DNA of 64,000 nt from Zea mays (GCF_902167145.1 NC_050098.1:79586207-79650206), one strand, 5' to 3'. Counted from the stretch's first letter, positions 10,399-22,600 are shown. Numbers and translations are program-made. Notes: a model not told the origin generated them from the sequence alone.

Positions 10399-13300
10399 TT
10401 AGTCTTCCCTAAGTACTACTTCCGCAGCTTCATTTAGGAGTTGATTGACAACCTGATCCATGATAGCTTCAGCCATCTTTTTAATTTCATCGTCATCTTT
10501 CGGGGGAGGGCCCGGAGACGTTTTAGTAGGATCTGAGGGAGGACAGGATACAGCTACATTGCTATTACAAATTGCGAACGAAGTTTAAAATCAAAAATTA
10601 CAACACAATAAAAACCATTAGTTAATACCTATTTGCCCTTCGGGCTCTGCGCTTTTCTCAGCAGCCTCTGCCACTTCTCTAGCATCATGGATGCCCTTTT
10701 CGCTTTTTTGGATAATTTCTCAGGCCATTTCTCGACCACCATTGTCCCAGACGTCGGTGAAAAATTTTCCACCAACCATACTAGCTTCGGCTGAAGGATC
10801 TTTTGCATCTTCGAAGGACAAGGTAGCTTCGGATTGCGCTAAAATCTTTACATGCTCGCAGCCCTTTTTCTCCAAAATGGTGGCAATCCCCCTGGCACCC
10901 GAAAAAGCACATATGTCTCCGCGGCTATTTAAAATTTCCTCAAAGGCCTCAGCTTCGTGGTTAATCCATTCGATGGGACCTTCGGGGTTGCCTCTTGTAA
11001 AGTTTTCTTCGCTCGAGAATGCACCAACGCTGGCGAAGCTAGCTTTCATTTTCTTAACACACTCCATAGATTTGACATAGCATCTTTTCTTGGACGAACG
11101 AAGCTCTTCAACAGTTCCTTCTAAATGATTTGCCCATTGGTCGCTAAGTTCTCGCTTCGTTTCTTCAAGTATGCGTTCCTCCTTAGCTCTGGCTAGTTGT
11201 TTTCGAAGATCTTCAATTTCACGCTTCTGAGCCTCATCTTGACCTTTAAAAGTAGCTTCGTCTTCTTTTATTCTATTTATCAATGAATGTAATATTTTAT
11301 CTTTTTCGAGGCCTTCGTTCCTTAGTTCAATTACTTCGGAACGAAGGTTGCTCAGGGCCATAACACACCCTTCGTCTTCGGCATCTTTTTGGGCCCTGAG
11401 GGCATTGCTAAGTATAAGGCCCTGCAAAGAAAAATGTGTGTGCGTCAATAAATTTAAGCAAACGAAAAATTTTGGTTTCAATAAAAAATACAAAGACCTC
11501 ATTTTTTGCACCTTTAAGCTATTGTACGCCAAGCTGTCGGCCAGCTCGTTTTTCGACAACACCGAGAGCCCGTCTTCTAGTGTTGGGAATCTGAAGCTCT
11601 TGCTCATCTCCCGGCAGACAGAAATCTCCTTGCTGTCAGGGAGACAATACAAGAAGTCTTCTTCTCCGCTGCCGTTGAATATCAACGCCCCCTTTGGATA
11701 TTTCAGTTTTTGGGCGTAAAACTGGGCCTCTTGCTTTTCTTTTTCAGACAACTTTTTCCCCGAAGCATGTCGAACAATATAATCAAGGACTTTGGGGGAT
11801 ACTTCGGGGGCAACAACACTGATTTCTTCAACAAGAATTGGCTCCGTCATTTTTTCTTCCTCGGTTTCCAAGGATTTTACCTTCGTGGGCTCTGAAGGCC
11901 CAACTTCAGCCTCAGTTTGTTGCTTTGAAGCTTTAGTATCAAAAATTTCAGTTTCCGCTTCGGAAGTTTCAACAGTCTTCTTCGGAGTTGTGCTTGAGGA
12001 CTTAATTGTCTCCAGAACATCTAGCACATTGACCATTCTTTTTCTTTTCGGAGTCATCGCTGGGCCCTTTTGGTTTTTTATTATCTCAACACTTGCTGAA
12101 GGACTCAAAATTTCCAATTTTTTCGTTCCCTCAGTTCTCGGTTTTTCTGCTTTTTCTGCTGAGGGTGCTTCAGCTTTTTCTTCGATCTTCAGCACTGAAG
12201 TTGGTTCTTTAATTTCGGTGGCCGAAGAGGTTTCACCGGCGAACTCAGGAACTGTAGCTGGTTCAATGTAGCGTGGCCGGTGTGTAAGAACCTTTACCCT
12301 TTGTCTCTTCGGCGTTGGCTCGCTGGGAGCGGCTGAGGCAGTTTCCTGGGCAGAAGTTGCGTTTTTTCTTTTTTGGCCCCGCGCTGGGTAGTGGTAGTCG
12401 GGGTACACGAACCCAATTGCGTCAAACACTCGGTTCAGTCTTTTCTTTTTCCGGCCTCCGAAGGCTGCCGACAATGCAGTATCTTCGGCCTTTGAATAAA
12501 CCCCAAGTAGTTCATCACTTACATTTTCAATGCTTTTTAGCCAGTCATCATCTGACTCAACGAATTTATCTCCGAACTTGAAAGTATACTTCAGCCTGAT
12601 AAGTCCACCTTCGTCAGCCTCCTTTATGGTCTCTTGCGGCATTTCCCATTTTTCCGCGAGCGGCCATGCTTTGAAGGCAATATGCTCTTGGACCAAATCC
12701 CTCGTTCCAATAAAAGAGCAAATAACTCCGAAGGCTCTCTGGCATTCTTCGGCAGCTTCATTCATTTCAACCTTCGGGCTCCGTAGGTCGAAGCTTTGCC
12801 AAATAGGGCGCATAATTATACCTTTAATATCTTCCTGTGTTTTCAGGTCATTCTTCACATAAAACCATTCTGTCATCCAGTCGCCGGGCCATCTCTTCCG
12901 AAAGGTTGGCACGGGACAGCTTGACCCAGACCGAGAGTCGAAACTGTAGCAGCCGAAATTATTGTGATACTGCTCCTTACCCCAGGGTTTTGTTTCGTAT
13001 AACAATTCGTGTATGTTGCAAAAACTTTTTGCGTCAGGTTCCAGACCTTGGCTTCTCGCAGCCCATACGAAGATATTCATCCTTATGATTGCTTCGGGGG
13101 TAAGTTGGTGAAGATAGACTTCAAATATTTTCAGCACCTCTACGACAAAGCTGCTCAGGGGAAATCGTAGTCCAGCTTTCAAAAAGCTTCGGAACACTAC
13201 GACTTCATTTTCCTCAGGGGACGGGCAAGTCTTCTCTCCTTCGTCGGCCCTCACAATGGATAAGTCCCGGAAATATCTTCCCCTCATGTTGACAAGATGA

Positions 13301-13545
13301 TTTTCTTTGATACTTGATTTGCCAAAAACCGCATGGCTTGGTCGCCAGGGGCGATCTTCGGAGTCTTCACCACCACTATCCACATCATAACTGTCGCTGT
13401 CATCAGAATCTTCAGATAAACCTTCTAAAATCTCTTTGGTGATTTTTTCTGTATTGGTCTTCGACATTGCTATAAGAAATCTCAGGTTCTTCTCTTCAAA
13501 GAGACTCAGCTTCATCTCGGCAGCAGCCTTCTTATCTTCAGACAT
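10399..13545 (-). pseudogene. Antisense gene of the Zeon-like element (putative gypsy-type transposon protein, PF04195-like), three exons inferred
   Basis: The ATG at 13545 opens a 941-codon frame on the strand opposite to gag. An acidic, serine-rich N terminus is followed around residues 95-200 by a block (LRFPLSSFVVEVLKIFEVY, NIFVWAARSQGLEP) that I recognise as the plant 'putative gypsy type transposon' family, of unknown function. Residues 400-600 are low complexity and residues 700-860 form a coiled coil. Two short introns fit: 11422-11511 (90 bp, AAG|GTGCAA to TTTGCAG) and 10554-10628 (75 bp, ATAG|GTATTA to ATGTAG). The joined exons (2034, 793 and 155 bases) are exactly divisible by three, and the last ends with an acidic helix and TAA at 10399-10401. 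One in-frame TGA at 10720-10722 breaks this copy. Antisense genes are known in Tat-lineage elements. The splicing here is my inference. Confidence 0.75.
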
Positions 13546-13689
13546 CTTCGAAAACGCTAAAAAACTGTTTTCAAAGCCGAAGCTTAAAAACTTAAAAAGC
13601 TAAGCAAGTCTTGGTGCGCAAGAGCTAAAAATTGAGTAAGCAAGAGCAGATGGCAAGAGAGCGTACCAAATGAGCTCGTGGTATGCTCT

Positions 13690-13697
13690 TATTTATA
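13690..13697 (-). promoter_or_regulatory. TATA box of the antisense gene
   Basis: TATAAATA is read on the minus strand about 150 bases upstream of the antisense ATG at 13545. It lies outside the LTR, so the antisense gene would have its own promoter. No other nearby TATA-like word is as good. Confidence 0.5.
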
Positions 13698-13852
13698 CGC
13701 CCAGTGCATTGAAAATTGAAAGACCCCGCTTGTCAGTGAATGTTGCTATTCTAGCAAAGGGAAGGTGTTTTTTCGGACCTTCGGCTTAAGGCCTTCGTCC
13801 ATGTCGCAATCTAAATTTATCATTCTAACAAATTAATATTGCGAGGGGCTAC

Positions 13853-14513
13853 TGTTGGGGGCCTTCGGCTTCCGAAGGTCCTCAAAAACATGATTTAACA
13901 GTGTTTCTGGAGTATAATGTGTGAACAGGTATCTTCGGACATCACAGTAGGAGAAGCTCAAATAACACGAAGGTTGATGCAGCGCCGAAGATGTGAGCAG
14001 GAAAGCTTCGGCGTGATAGCAGAAAATGGAAACCGACTTAAAGATGAAAAGGCTATTCAGACCTCGGTGGATTACTATAGAATTACTACCAAATGTAAAG
14101 GGCATGGGTGTAATTTTATATGGGTTGTGTCCCGTGCCTATAAATAGGTGAACAGTACCCCCGTACTGTTTACGCCGAATTGGCATTTGCTTTTGCGTCA
14201 CGCTTGTACTTTTACCTTCTTTTAAGCCGAAGGTACATTTGTAATTTGATATCATTTCTATTTTTCCATAATAATAATATAGAAATGAGTTGATAATAAT
14301 ATTTAATTGTTTATGTTATCCTTTATATTTCATATGTTTTCTTCTTCATTATTATATGTCGTGTTTATGAAGGTATGTCCTTCATAACCTTCGTCCGAAG
14401 ATCATTATATCCCCAAGGGAAATAATGCTTCGAAGGACGAAGGACTTTAACGTTCAACATTTTTTTTGTTGCCTTGTTCTTAACTCATAGCATTTGAGAA
14501 CAAGTCCCCAACA
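13853..14513 (+). repeat. 3' LTR of the Zeon-like element
   Basis: 661 bp, TG...CA, with the TATA box at 14139-14146. The purine-rich tract GCGAGGGGC at 13841-13849 lies just upstream. About 10 substitutions separate it from the 5' LTR, mostly transitions. Confidence 0.92.
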
Positions 14514-15051
14514 ATATTGTTAGGTGGAAAAATCCAATCTAGAAGTTCAAAATCCCGTTGAAAATAAAGCTGTGTACCTCTAGGAGGGTGTAGTCGTAAC
14601 TAAAGACAATTTAGCCCGTAGGAACTAGGAAGGTAGTAAGAGATGTGTCTTTTGTGCTAAGGATGAGTCTATTAATTATTTGTTTTTCGAATGCCATTAT
14701 GTGCGGTTTCTGTGGAGGGTAGTCCAATTTACGTTTGATTTGGAGATTCCACATAGTTTTATTCACATTTTTGGTGATTAGATACAGGGATTCTCTAAGA
14801 AACTTAATGCTTTTAATTTTGACTGGTGTTGCCTCATTGTGTTGGGCATTATGGTTAAGTCGGAATGATTTAATGTTTGACACTTGTACTCAAAAAACTT
14901 ATATGCAGGTGATTTATAGGGCGACCTATATGGTGATTGGTGCCTGACGTAGCCTGGAGTCGGTGGTTATGAAGATTTTTGCTGATTTTGGGTGGCGGTT
15001 TACAAACCGTATTGCGTATTAAATTATGTTTTGTGGTTGTCTTTTATGTAT
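14514..15051 (+). pseudogene. LINE relic, right part (zinc-binding C terminus of ORF2)
   Basis: This continues the relic at 6995-7136. Readings such as KRCVFCAKDESINYLFFEC and SLCWALWLSRNDLMF match the zf-RVT domain and the tryptophan-rich tail of plant L1 ORF2. Stops and at least one frameshift interrupt it. The 3' end blends into unannotated sequence near 15050 with no clear poly(A). Confidence 0.7.
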
Positions 15052-15896
15052 TCTTTTCAGTCTTGCGTGGCGTCGTGATCTGAAGTGTCAAGTTGTAAAA
15101 ATGTGGCTCGAACCCTATAACGAGGGGAAGGACAATATCTTTTTTCCCATTATCTAATTTTTTTGGACATTTTGTTTGCTTTCCTCCACAAGCATCATCG
15201 AACAAATTCAAACATTCATATCGCGACGTTGCCTGGGCCACTGACCGAGAGACCTGGGATGGTCGACTTGCCGCTTTTCCGTAATGCCTGCCTACCCAAA
15301 GTCGTCTCGACGCAATCCTCTCCTCCGCCATCGGTTGCCTTAGCGCGTGACCTCCCTGCCATCATCGATTACGATGGATTGTAGTCGTGCGAAGAAAACG
15401 AAAGAGATATAAGAAATCAATGATTCATGTCAATTGATTTGGTGGGAGGGGGTTTTCATAAAAATAACATAAGCCAAAGCTAGATAAGCTACTTTTTTGG
15501 CTTCATCATTTCAATTCAGAAGGAAGGAGAGCTCTTTACCAAAAACCATTTCCTAAACTACTGTTTGGTATAGTTTATGCAAAAAAACATGAAGCCACAT
15601 CACAAGAAGGTATTGAGAATGTCTATCCAATGGGCTCTCAGTTATGGATTTCGCTAGTTTAATATCAGACTCACGAATCATTGATACAAATGATACCATA
15701 AGTTATAGACACGAGATAATATAATATTACCTCCATACTTTTATATTTGACGCCAGATAATGTAAACATAAATTACAAAACGTGAAATAAAAAAATGTAG
15801 GAAGTAGTATATAGCCAAAACTGAGAGAGTGAAATACCGTCACGACTCGCGAGTCGCCACTGTTGGTCGTACTCGTACGCTACCTTTTATCCATCC
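15052..15896. other. Region upstream of TRM5, no certain gene
   Basis: This should hold the TRM5 promoter. I see no clear TATA box near the start codon. The sequence at 15840-15860 is CG-rich (ACTCGCGAGTC). A 75-bp Stowaway-like remnant lies at about 15729-15804 (TACCTCCATACTTTTATATTTGACG with its imperfect inverse GTAGGAAGTA). A 95-codon minus-strand ORF (15044-15331) and a Kozak-like ATG near 15275 on that strand could be the first exon of something divergent, but I do not recognise it. Confidence 0.4.
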
Positions 15897-16649
15897 ATGG
15901 CGCCGCCGCCGCCGCCGCCACTCCACCCCCATCACCACTGCGTTCTCACCCGCTTCCGCTGCCCGGCCACCGGTACCGCCCGCTTCCTCATTCGCCTAGG
16001 CATCAAACCCTTCTGTTGCTCCTCGGTTCCCTCGCGAACCCCACCTCCCCTCCATGGACCCTCGCTCCGCCGCGGACGGCGCCCGCTGGACTACCCGGAC
16101 CCCTTCGCCCGCACCTTCGACCTGGCCGCGCTACGCGTCCCTGCCGCCGCGTGCGCACCCCTCGAGCGCCGCCTCCGGGGCCACCTGCTCAACTGGCCCC
16201 GCGTCCACAACGTGATCCGCCTCCGTAACGACCAGGGCCTCCTCTCACTGTCGCCTCCTCCCCCGGGCTACCCCGCCGAGGAGCCGGGGGGCCCCGCCCC
16301 ACGGGCCACCGCAGTACTGCGGAGGGAGAAGCTGGTCCGCGAGTTGAACGCCCGTGGCTTCCTACGGTTCCCAAACCTCGCCCGCCTCTCGCGGCCCAGT
16401 CCCCTCGCGCGGAAGCGGAGGGAGAGGAAGGGAGACGGCGGCGATGAGGAGACGTGTGAGCCTGACAAAGACAAGGCCTACGTGGTGGAGGTAGCGGGGG
16501 AGAGAAGAGAGGACGACGACGATTGGAAGGGTCTGGTCGGAGAGGAGGGCATTGGGAGAGACACGTGGCGGATTGGCTCCACCCGGTTGCTGTTGCTTGA
16601 GGAGAGATACGCCGAGAGGAAGGTTGATGAGCTGCCGGAGGCAGTGAAG
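15897..16649 (+). CDS. TRM5: TRM5 exon 1
   Basis: 751-754-base GC-rich exon (753 bases, 251 codons) from the first ATG. The ATG sits in CCATCCATGG and no in-frame alternative nearby fits better. The donor is GAAG|GTGCTC, phase 0. It encodes the N terminus and the D1 region, ending DELPEAVK. The other ORFs over it are shadows of its GC-rich sequence. Confidence 0.88.
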
Positions 16650-19600
16650 GTGCTCATTTCTTCAAACTTTTTTTTTTCAAAAAAAAACTTTGAATGGCAT
16701 ATGTTATCAGAACTTAACCTGATATTCATAACCTTACTAGAGATGAGACTGTCACCATGTCTTCAAGGAAAATTAATAGAGACCCGAGAGTAGCATGTTT
16801 CCAACTGAGGTAGTGAGGTAAATACTTGGAAGAGTAAAGTCTCCTGGCAGTTCTTGAACTTATTTTGTGCCATCTCGGTCCCTAAATTCGTAAATCGCTC
16901 ATTTAAGTCCTTAAACTTGTTCGGTTGGGTCATTTAGGTCCTAAAACATGTAAATCACCCATTTAGATCCTCAAATCTTTTCAGGATAGCAGGCTGCTGT
17001 CTCCTGAGGAATTATGGCTCATGAGGAGGCTTAAGCAACATTGTTTGGCCCTCGCTTCTTTAGATAGGACAGTGGCTCGTCTCAGATCCCGTGTTAGATA
17101 TCTGAAGGAGGGAGATGCAAACACTTTTTTTTTTCACTTGCAGGCTTGCTACCGCAAGAAAAGAAACTTCATCTCTAGTTTGACAGTCGGTGATCGGGTG
17201 GTCACCTCTCATGAGCAGAAGCATGAAGCTTTGAATGATTTCTATACCAACCTGTTGGGGGTGGCTAAACATAGAGAATTCACACTAAACTTGGGATCTT
17301 GCCACAGGGACATGGGCGATCTAGGTGTATTGGACCTCCCCATCTCAGAGGATGAGGTCCGGTCTGCAGTTTTCTGCCTACCTTCAGATAGAGCTCCGGG
17401 TCCGGATGGTTTTACCGGGAGATTCTATAAGTCATGCTGGCATATCATTAAGGATGATCTGCTTGCAGCTATCAATGCCCTCCATCAAGGTAATTCTCGG
17501 GGGCTGTGGCTGTTGAACTCAGCTTATCTTACCCTCATCCCCAAGAAGTCTGATGCCACAACAACGCCTGATTTCAGACCCATAAGTCTCATTCATAGTT
17601 TTGCCAAATTGGTGACCAAGATTATGGCTAACCGGTTGGCTCCTCTCCTGCCAAGGTTAGTGGCTGCAAATCAGAGTGCTTTTGTGAGGGGAAGGTCTAT
17701 CCACGATAACTATATGTTTGTTCAGCACTCGATCAAGTCCCTTCATCGGCGGAAGGTCTCTAGCCTATTTTTAAAGCTTGACATTACAAAAGCTTTCGAT
17801 TCAGTCTCTTGGGCTTTTCTCTTAGAGGTGGTGTCTTATCTTGGCTTTGGTCTGAAATGGTGCAACTTAATCTTTAACCTATTGGCCTCTTCCTCTACGT
17901 AAGTTCTTCTCAATGGGGTCCCTGGTGATCATATTTGGCATCGGCGAGGTTTGCGTCAGGGGGATTCTTTGTCCCCTATGCTTTTTATCATTGTGATGGA
18001 CGTGCTTGGCAACTTATTCAGGCATGCGGAATCTAGGGGGCTGCTGCATAGCTTGGGGGCTGCAAATGTCAGGTACAGGCTCTCCATGTACGCAGATGAT
18101 GTAGTTCTCTTTGTCAAGCCTCTGGATGATGATCTGGTTTGTACCAAGTTGATCCTTGACTGCTTTGGAGAGGCATCTGGGCTGATTGCCAACATGAATA
18201 AAAGTTGTGCAATCCCTATCTGTTGTGCTGCTCCTGTTGTGCATGAATGCTGCAGCACCCTGCAGTGTGTGCCTGCTGCCTTCCCATGCACTTATTTGGT
18301 CTTGCCAATCTCCAACAAGAAACTGCGAAGAAGTGACCTCATTGTTTGGGTTGATGAGGTTGCCTAACTGGAAAGCATCCCTTCTTAATCTCGCTGGGAG
18401 AACAACCTTGGTTTGTTTTGTCCTCTCAGCCATTCCAGTCTATCTCCTCATTGCTATGAGCGTTCCCAAGTGGGTGATCAAAGCTATTGATAAAATTAGA
18501 CGGGCTTTCCTCTGGAAGGGTAGAAAGGAAATAAATGGTGGTTGCTGCCTTGTGGCTTGGGAGAAGGTTACTAGGCCGCTGCAACTTGGTGGTCTTGGCC
18601 TCCCAAATCTGCTTTACAAAAGCTGGGCACTGCAAGCCAGGTGGTTGTGGCTACAGAAAACCGACCCTAGCAGGTCCTGGATTGGTCTTGATATCCCTGT
18701 TCAGCCACAAGTCAAGGCGTTAGTTGCCATTTAAGTGATCTCCCATGTGGGAAACGATAATGATACTCTCTTTTGGATTAATAGGTGGTTGAGCGGGAGT
18801 TCCGTCAAAGATTTAGCTCCATTGGTTTTCTCAGAGGTGGACAAGAAGTTAACTTCCACTAGAACTGTGGCCCAAGCCCTTATTAATGGTCAGTGGATCA
18901 GAGATATCAAGTTACCTCTCACTTTGGTTGGAATGCAACAATACCTTCTCCTTTGGGACTCTATTAGTGAGGTTGTTTTGTCTCCAGAAACTGATCAACA
19001 TGTTTGGAGGCATGAGGCATCTGGGCAGTTCACTTCTAAATCTTGTTACAATGTTTTATTTTCTGGTTCTATCATCTTTGAGCCATGGAAGCGGTTATGG
19101 AAATCTTGCCCCCCCCAAATGCAAAACCTTCCTATGGCTGGCCATAAGAAATAGGTGTTGGACAACTGACATATTACGAAAGCGTGGTATGCCCCACCCG
19201 GTTGTTTGTCCCCTTTGTGATCAAGAGCAGGAGACAATTCAACATCTCCTAACTGCATGTGTTTTTGCACATCAGTTCTGGCATGGCATTCTAGCCCCTT
19301 TTAACCTAGGACACCTTATTCCTAGTCCTGTGGAGACCTCCTTTGTGGAGTGGTGGGAAGGAGTGATCAAACAGATCCACAAAGGCAAGAAGGGCTTCAA
19401 CAGTGCTATCATCCTTGGGGCATGGTGCCTTTGGCTTCATAGGAACCGAGTGATCTTCCATGAGGAGTCCCCTTCCATTGTGAAGGTGCTGAGATCCTTC
19501 CTTGATGAGCTCGCTTGCTGGGTTCTAGCTGGAGCCAAGCAGCTGGGGAGCATTGGTTTGGCTGACCGTGTTTTTGCTTTGTAGACGTCGGGTCCTGCGT

Positions 19601-22600
19601 GGCAGGTCTCCCTGTCCTGGTGTGTTCTTTAGAAGTGTGTGTGTGTATGTTTGTGTTCTGTATTTTGCCCTTTGTGGGTGTTTTCCTTCTCTCTAATATA
19701 TAAAGATGCGCAGTCCTCCTGCGCTTTCGAGAAAAAAATGCTGTAAACTTTTAAATTCAATATATATCTATTTACACAGAACAACATATAAAAATGTATG
19801 TCCCTATTTAGTTATTTAACTGTAAAGTTGAAAAAAGAGAGTACAAGGCGATTTTTAATTCTAATTTAAGCACATGTTACTAGGAGTAACAAAATTGAAT
19901 TTACAAATTTTGGACAGTTCTATAACAAAAAAACTCGACCAGTAGGGGAAAGACCGCTCCATGGTATTATATTAAGAAGAAGCTCAATCGGAGCCCCGAT
20001 CGAGAAAGGTCACGAAAGCTACCCCCCGTGCAGCATGAGAGTCCGCCCCCTATAGACCAGATCTTTACTCGTGTTTTGAGCCCTTCCAGGCCCTACACAA
20101 GGATCTGCCCCCGTAGGTCAGTCATCTCATGTGCACACAACTAGAGGAACCAACGAGTGACCTTTTTTAACCTCAGTCTGAAATTCGCTCCTACTGAGAT
20201 TTGAACTCAGGACCTAAGGAATGCTACCCACCCACCTAACCAACTCAGCTAGAGGCCCTATATATTGGATTACATGTTTACAACATTTAGGGACTAGGAT
20301 GACACAATAGATGAAGTGATGAACTAACGGGTGATTTGCATGTTTAGGGGCCAGGATAACACAACTGAATAAGTTCGAGGACCTATCGATCGATTTGCGA
20401 GTTTAGGGACTGAGATAACACACATGGACAAGTTTGAGGACCTAACCGATTGATTTCTGAGTTCAAGGGCTGGGATGACATAGCCGAACAAGTTCGAGGA
20501 CCGCTAGCTCTACTTGAAATCTAGTGTTCACTATATTACTTGTTTCCATCCAAGAAGGTTTGTTTGGATTTGTGAAATCAACTTCAAGGATTTACAAGGT
20601 TGCACCTAATGCTGTACCTAAGGATATTTTAAAAAAGAATTCATTAGTATCATCAGTATTTTACCTCTATGCCAAATTTCCCGTGAAAGTTCCAGTGCAG
20701 TTTTAGTGATGATTAGAAATTCTATGACAATTTTCTTTTATTTGTATATGAATTCAATTCATGAGTAAGCTGTTCTCAGTAATAATTCATTTTGCATTAT
20801 TCTGTTGGAGATGTTTACTGGTTTTAGTTACTTATTTTCAGGATGTGTTAGACCATGAAACTCAACATGATGAGTCATCTGCTTTTGAGCTTATACGATG
20901 TCATCTAACTTTATTTTATACCTACTGGTCAATGAGTGAGGTACCTTAACTAGTTCTTTGCTGAATATCTAAGCACAATTTTACTTCTGAATTTGTTTTA
21001 CTGATTCCTGATACATTTCTAGTTGTTTTCATGTGTTTCTTATTAAGGATAGCATACATTGTTTCCTTTCATTTCTGCTAATGGGTTCACTCATAAGTCA
21101 TAACGTCGATATCTTCAATTGTTTTCCAAACCTTTGTTGTCTGCAACATGGTTTTCAAATCGCCTAGTCGGCTGGTCGAGGTCTCTGACCGATTAGGCGA
21201 TTAATTGCGATTAGGACGTCGACCAGGGCGATTAATCGGTGACTGGTCGGCCACCTGGTCGTCCTAGTCATCCTATATAGTTATATACAGTTATACACTA
21301 TAGTGTATAGTTATATACTAAATAATCAAGCAAAAACTAGCATACATAAACAGAAGGTAATAAAAAACAAATACAATAGCAGTAGGTAATCAAAGTATTA
21401 GATGCTTACAGAAACATACCAGAAGAGTAGCAGTAGCAGTCACCTTCAGAAGTGTAGCAGTAGCAGACGATAGATGTTAGACGTCAGAGATGTTCTTCAG
21501 TTCTTGCTTAGCAGTTCTACACTCGGGAAACAGTTGGAGGCTTGGAGCAGAGTAGCAGACGGCCAGACGCCATGGTCCAGACTTGAGACAGATTTCCTCA
21601 AGAACTTAGGATAGGAAGGAGGAAGGGAGGAGTCAGCCAGCCAGATTGAAGAAAGCAAGTAGCAGAAGTGAAAAGGAAATGTGCCTTGGTTTTGGAAACG
21701 AGGCGCCAGTGAGGCAACGAGGCAATCAATGAGCCAATCAGTATTTAATACGGCACCTAAAAGGAAACAAAATGTTTCAGGCGCCAAAAAGGGGTCACCA
21801 GACCGACATTTCCAATTCCAGGTTTCTGGTCGCTGTATTCATGACATGGACGATTAATAGTGATTACAAGACGATTAATCGAACGTCTAGACGACCAACT
21901 AACCTAATCTGGTCGTTGACCCTTATCGCTAGCCACTGACCGACCAAGCCGATTAATCGCGATAAATCGCGATTAAACGGACGATTTGAAAACCATGGTC
22001 TGCAATTTATCTACCCGTATAATCAAACATAACAATGCCTGTTTTTTAAATAATTTATGCTAGAGTGTTCATTTGGTAGCAGTATCAGCCATTGGGGATG
22101 ACAAGTGGGCTCAGAATCTTAACTGAAAAAACTAATTCCGTTAAGGTATAATACTCAGGGGTACTAGTGCAATCTCCTAGCCTAGGAGATTGAACTAGTA
22201 CTCCTGACTATTATATCTTAACATTCAATGTGGCTTCACAATGTTAATGGAACAACCTAATTCAAGGTTATTCTACTATGTTAACCGAATAACTTATCCC
22301 ATCACAAGTTGTAATGACCACACTGTCTTGTTTCTATCTTTCATTTTGAAGATTTTAAATGCTATTATATTATAAGAACAATTCATGAAATTCTAGTGAC
22401 AATCTAATATGTTCGAGGTGGGAATATGTTGTTATTATTATTTGTGAAATCCGATTAAGTAAGGTGTTGCATCTTATCCACAAAGTTTAAAGGTGTTTTT
22501 CAAGTAATGGAGGCTAGAAGTCTAGAACTAACAAGGAAATAGTTGCATCCATACAAAATTATTTCGTGCATCAGTGCTACCTAGACTTAGCAATACTATG

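Larger units (their letters stand above)
7137..14513 (+). mobile_element. Zeon-like non-autonomous Ty3-gypsy retrotransposon, complete
   Basis: The element has two 661-bp LTRs, a primer-binding site, a polypurine tract and a perfect 5-bp target duplication ATATT (7132-7136 and 14514-14518). Total length is 7,377 bp. It encodes gag only; no protease, reverse transcriptase or integrase is present. The second half carries a large gene on the opposite strand. Overall size, LTR length, gag type and lack of pol match what I recall of maize Zeon, the non-autonomous partner of Cinful. By eye the LTRs differ at about 10 of 661 positions, so insertion is recent, about 0.6 million years if the commonly used 1.3e-8 substitutions per site per year applies. 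It sits inside a LINE relic. Confidence 0.88.
16838..20515. mobile_element. Foldback/MULE-like element with subrepeat termini, carrying LINE and SINE
   Basis: Both flanks are built from imperfect units of about 66 bp containing words like GGTCCCTAAA, AAATCG and GTCCTCAAACTTG. The left flank (16838-16985) reads them in one direction with two units. The right flank (20275-20515) reads the inverse with about three and a half units. This makes a large inverted repeat around the LINE and SINE. Similar TIRs occur in grass MULE-like elements. I could not fix a target duplication or find a transposase. Confidence 0.5.
16650..20841 (+). other. TRM5: TRM5 intron 1 (4,192 bp)
   Basis: It is filled by an inverted-repeat element that carries a LINE and a SINE (separate entries). 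The last 300 bases before exon 2 are ordinary intron. The 60-codon ORF at 20524-20706 is open but is not needed for the frame. Confidence 0.85.

Noticed and set aside
11422..11497. Alternative 76-bp intron (donor GAG|GTCTTT) in the antisense gene
   Set aside because: Its removal shifts the frame out of the coiled-coil reading; the 90-bp intron keeps it.
11792..12271. 159-codon plus ORF within the Zeon-like element
   Set aside because: Shadow of the low-complexity part of the antisense gene; serine/phenylalanine-rich with no motifs.
20196..20252. tRNA gene
   Set aside because: A and B boxes are present, but the cloverleaf is incomplete and a SINE body and tail follow.
20524..20706. 60-codon plus ORF just upstream of TRM5 exon 2, considered as an extra exon
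   Set aside because: Exon 1 (phase 0) joins exon 2 (phase 0) directly and the joined reading fits the family; the ORF adds an unknown segment and lacks a good donor.
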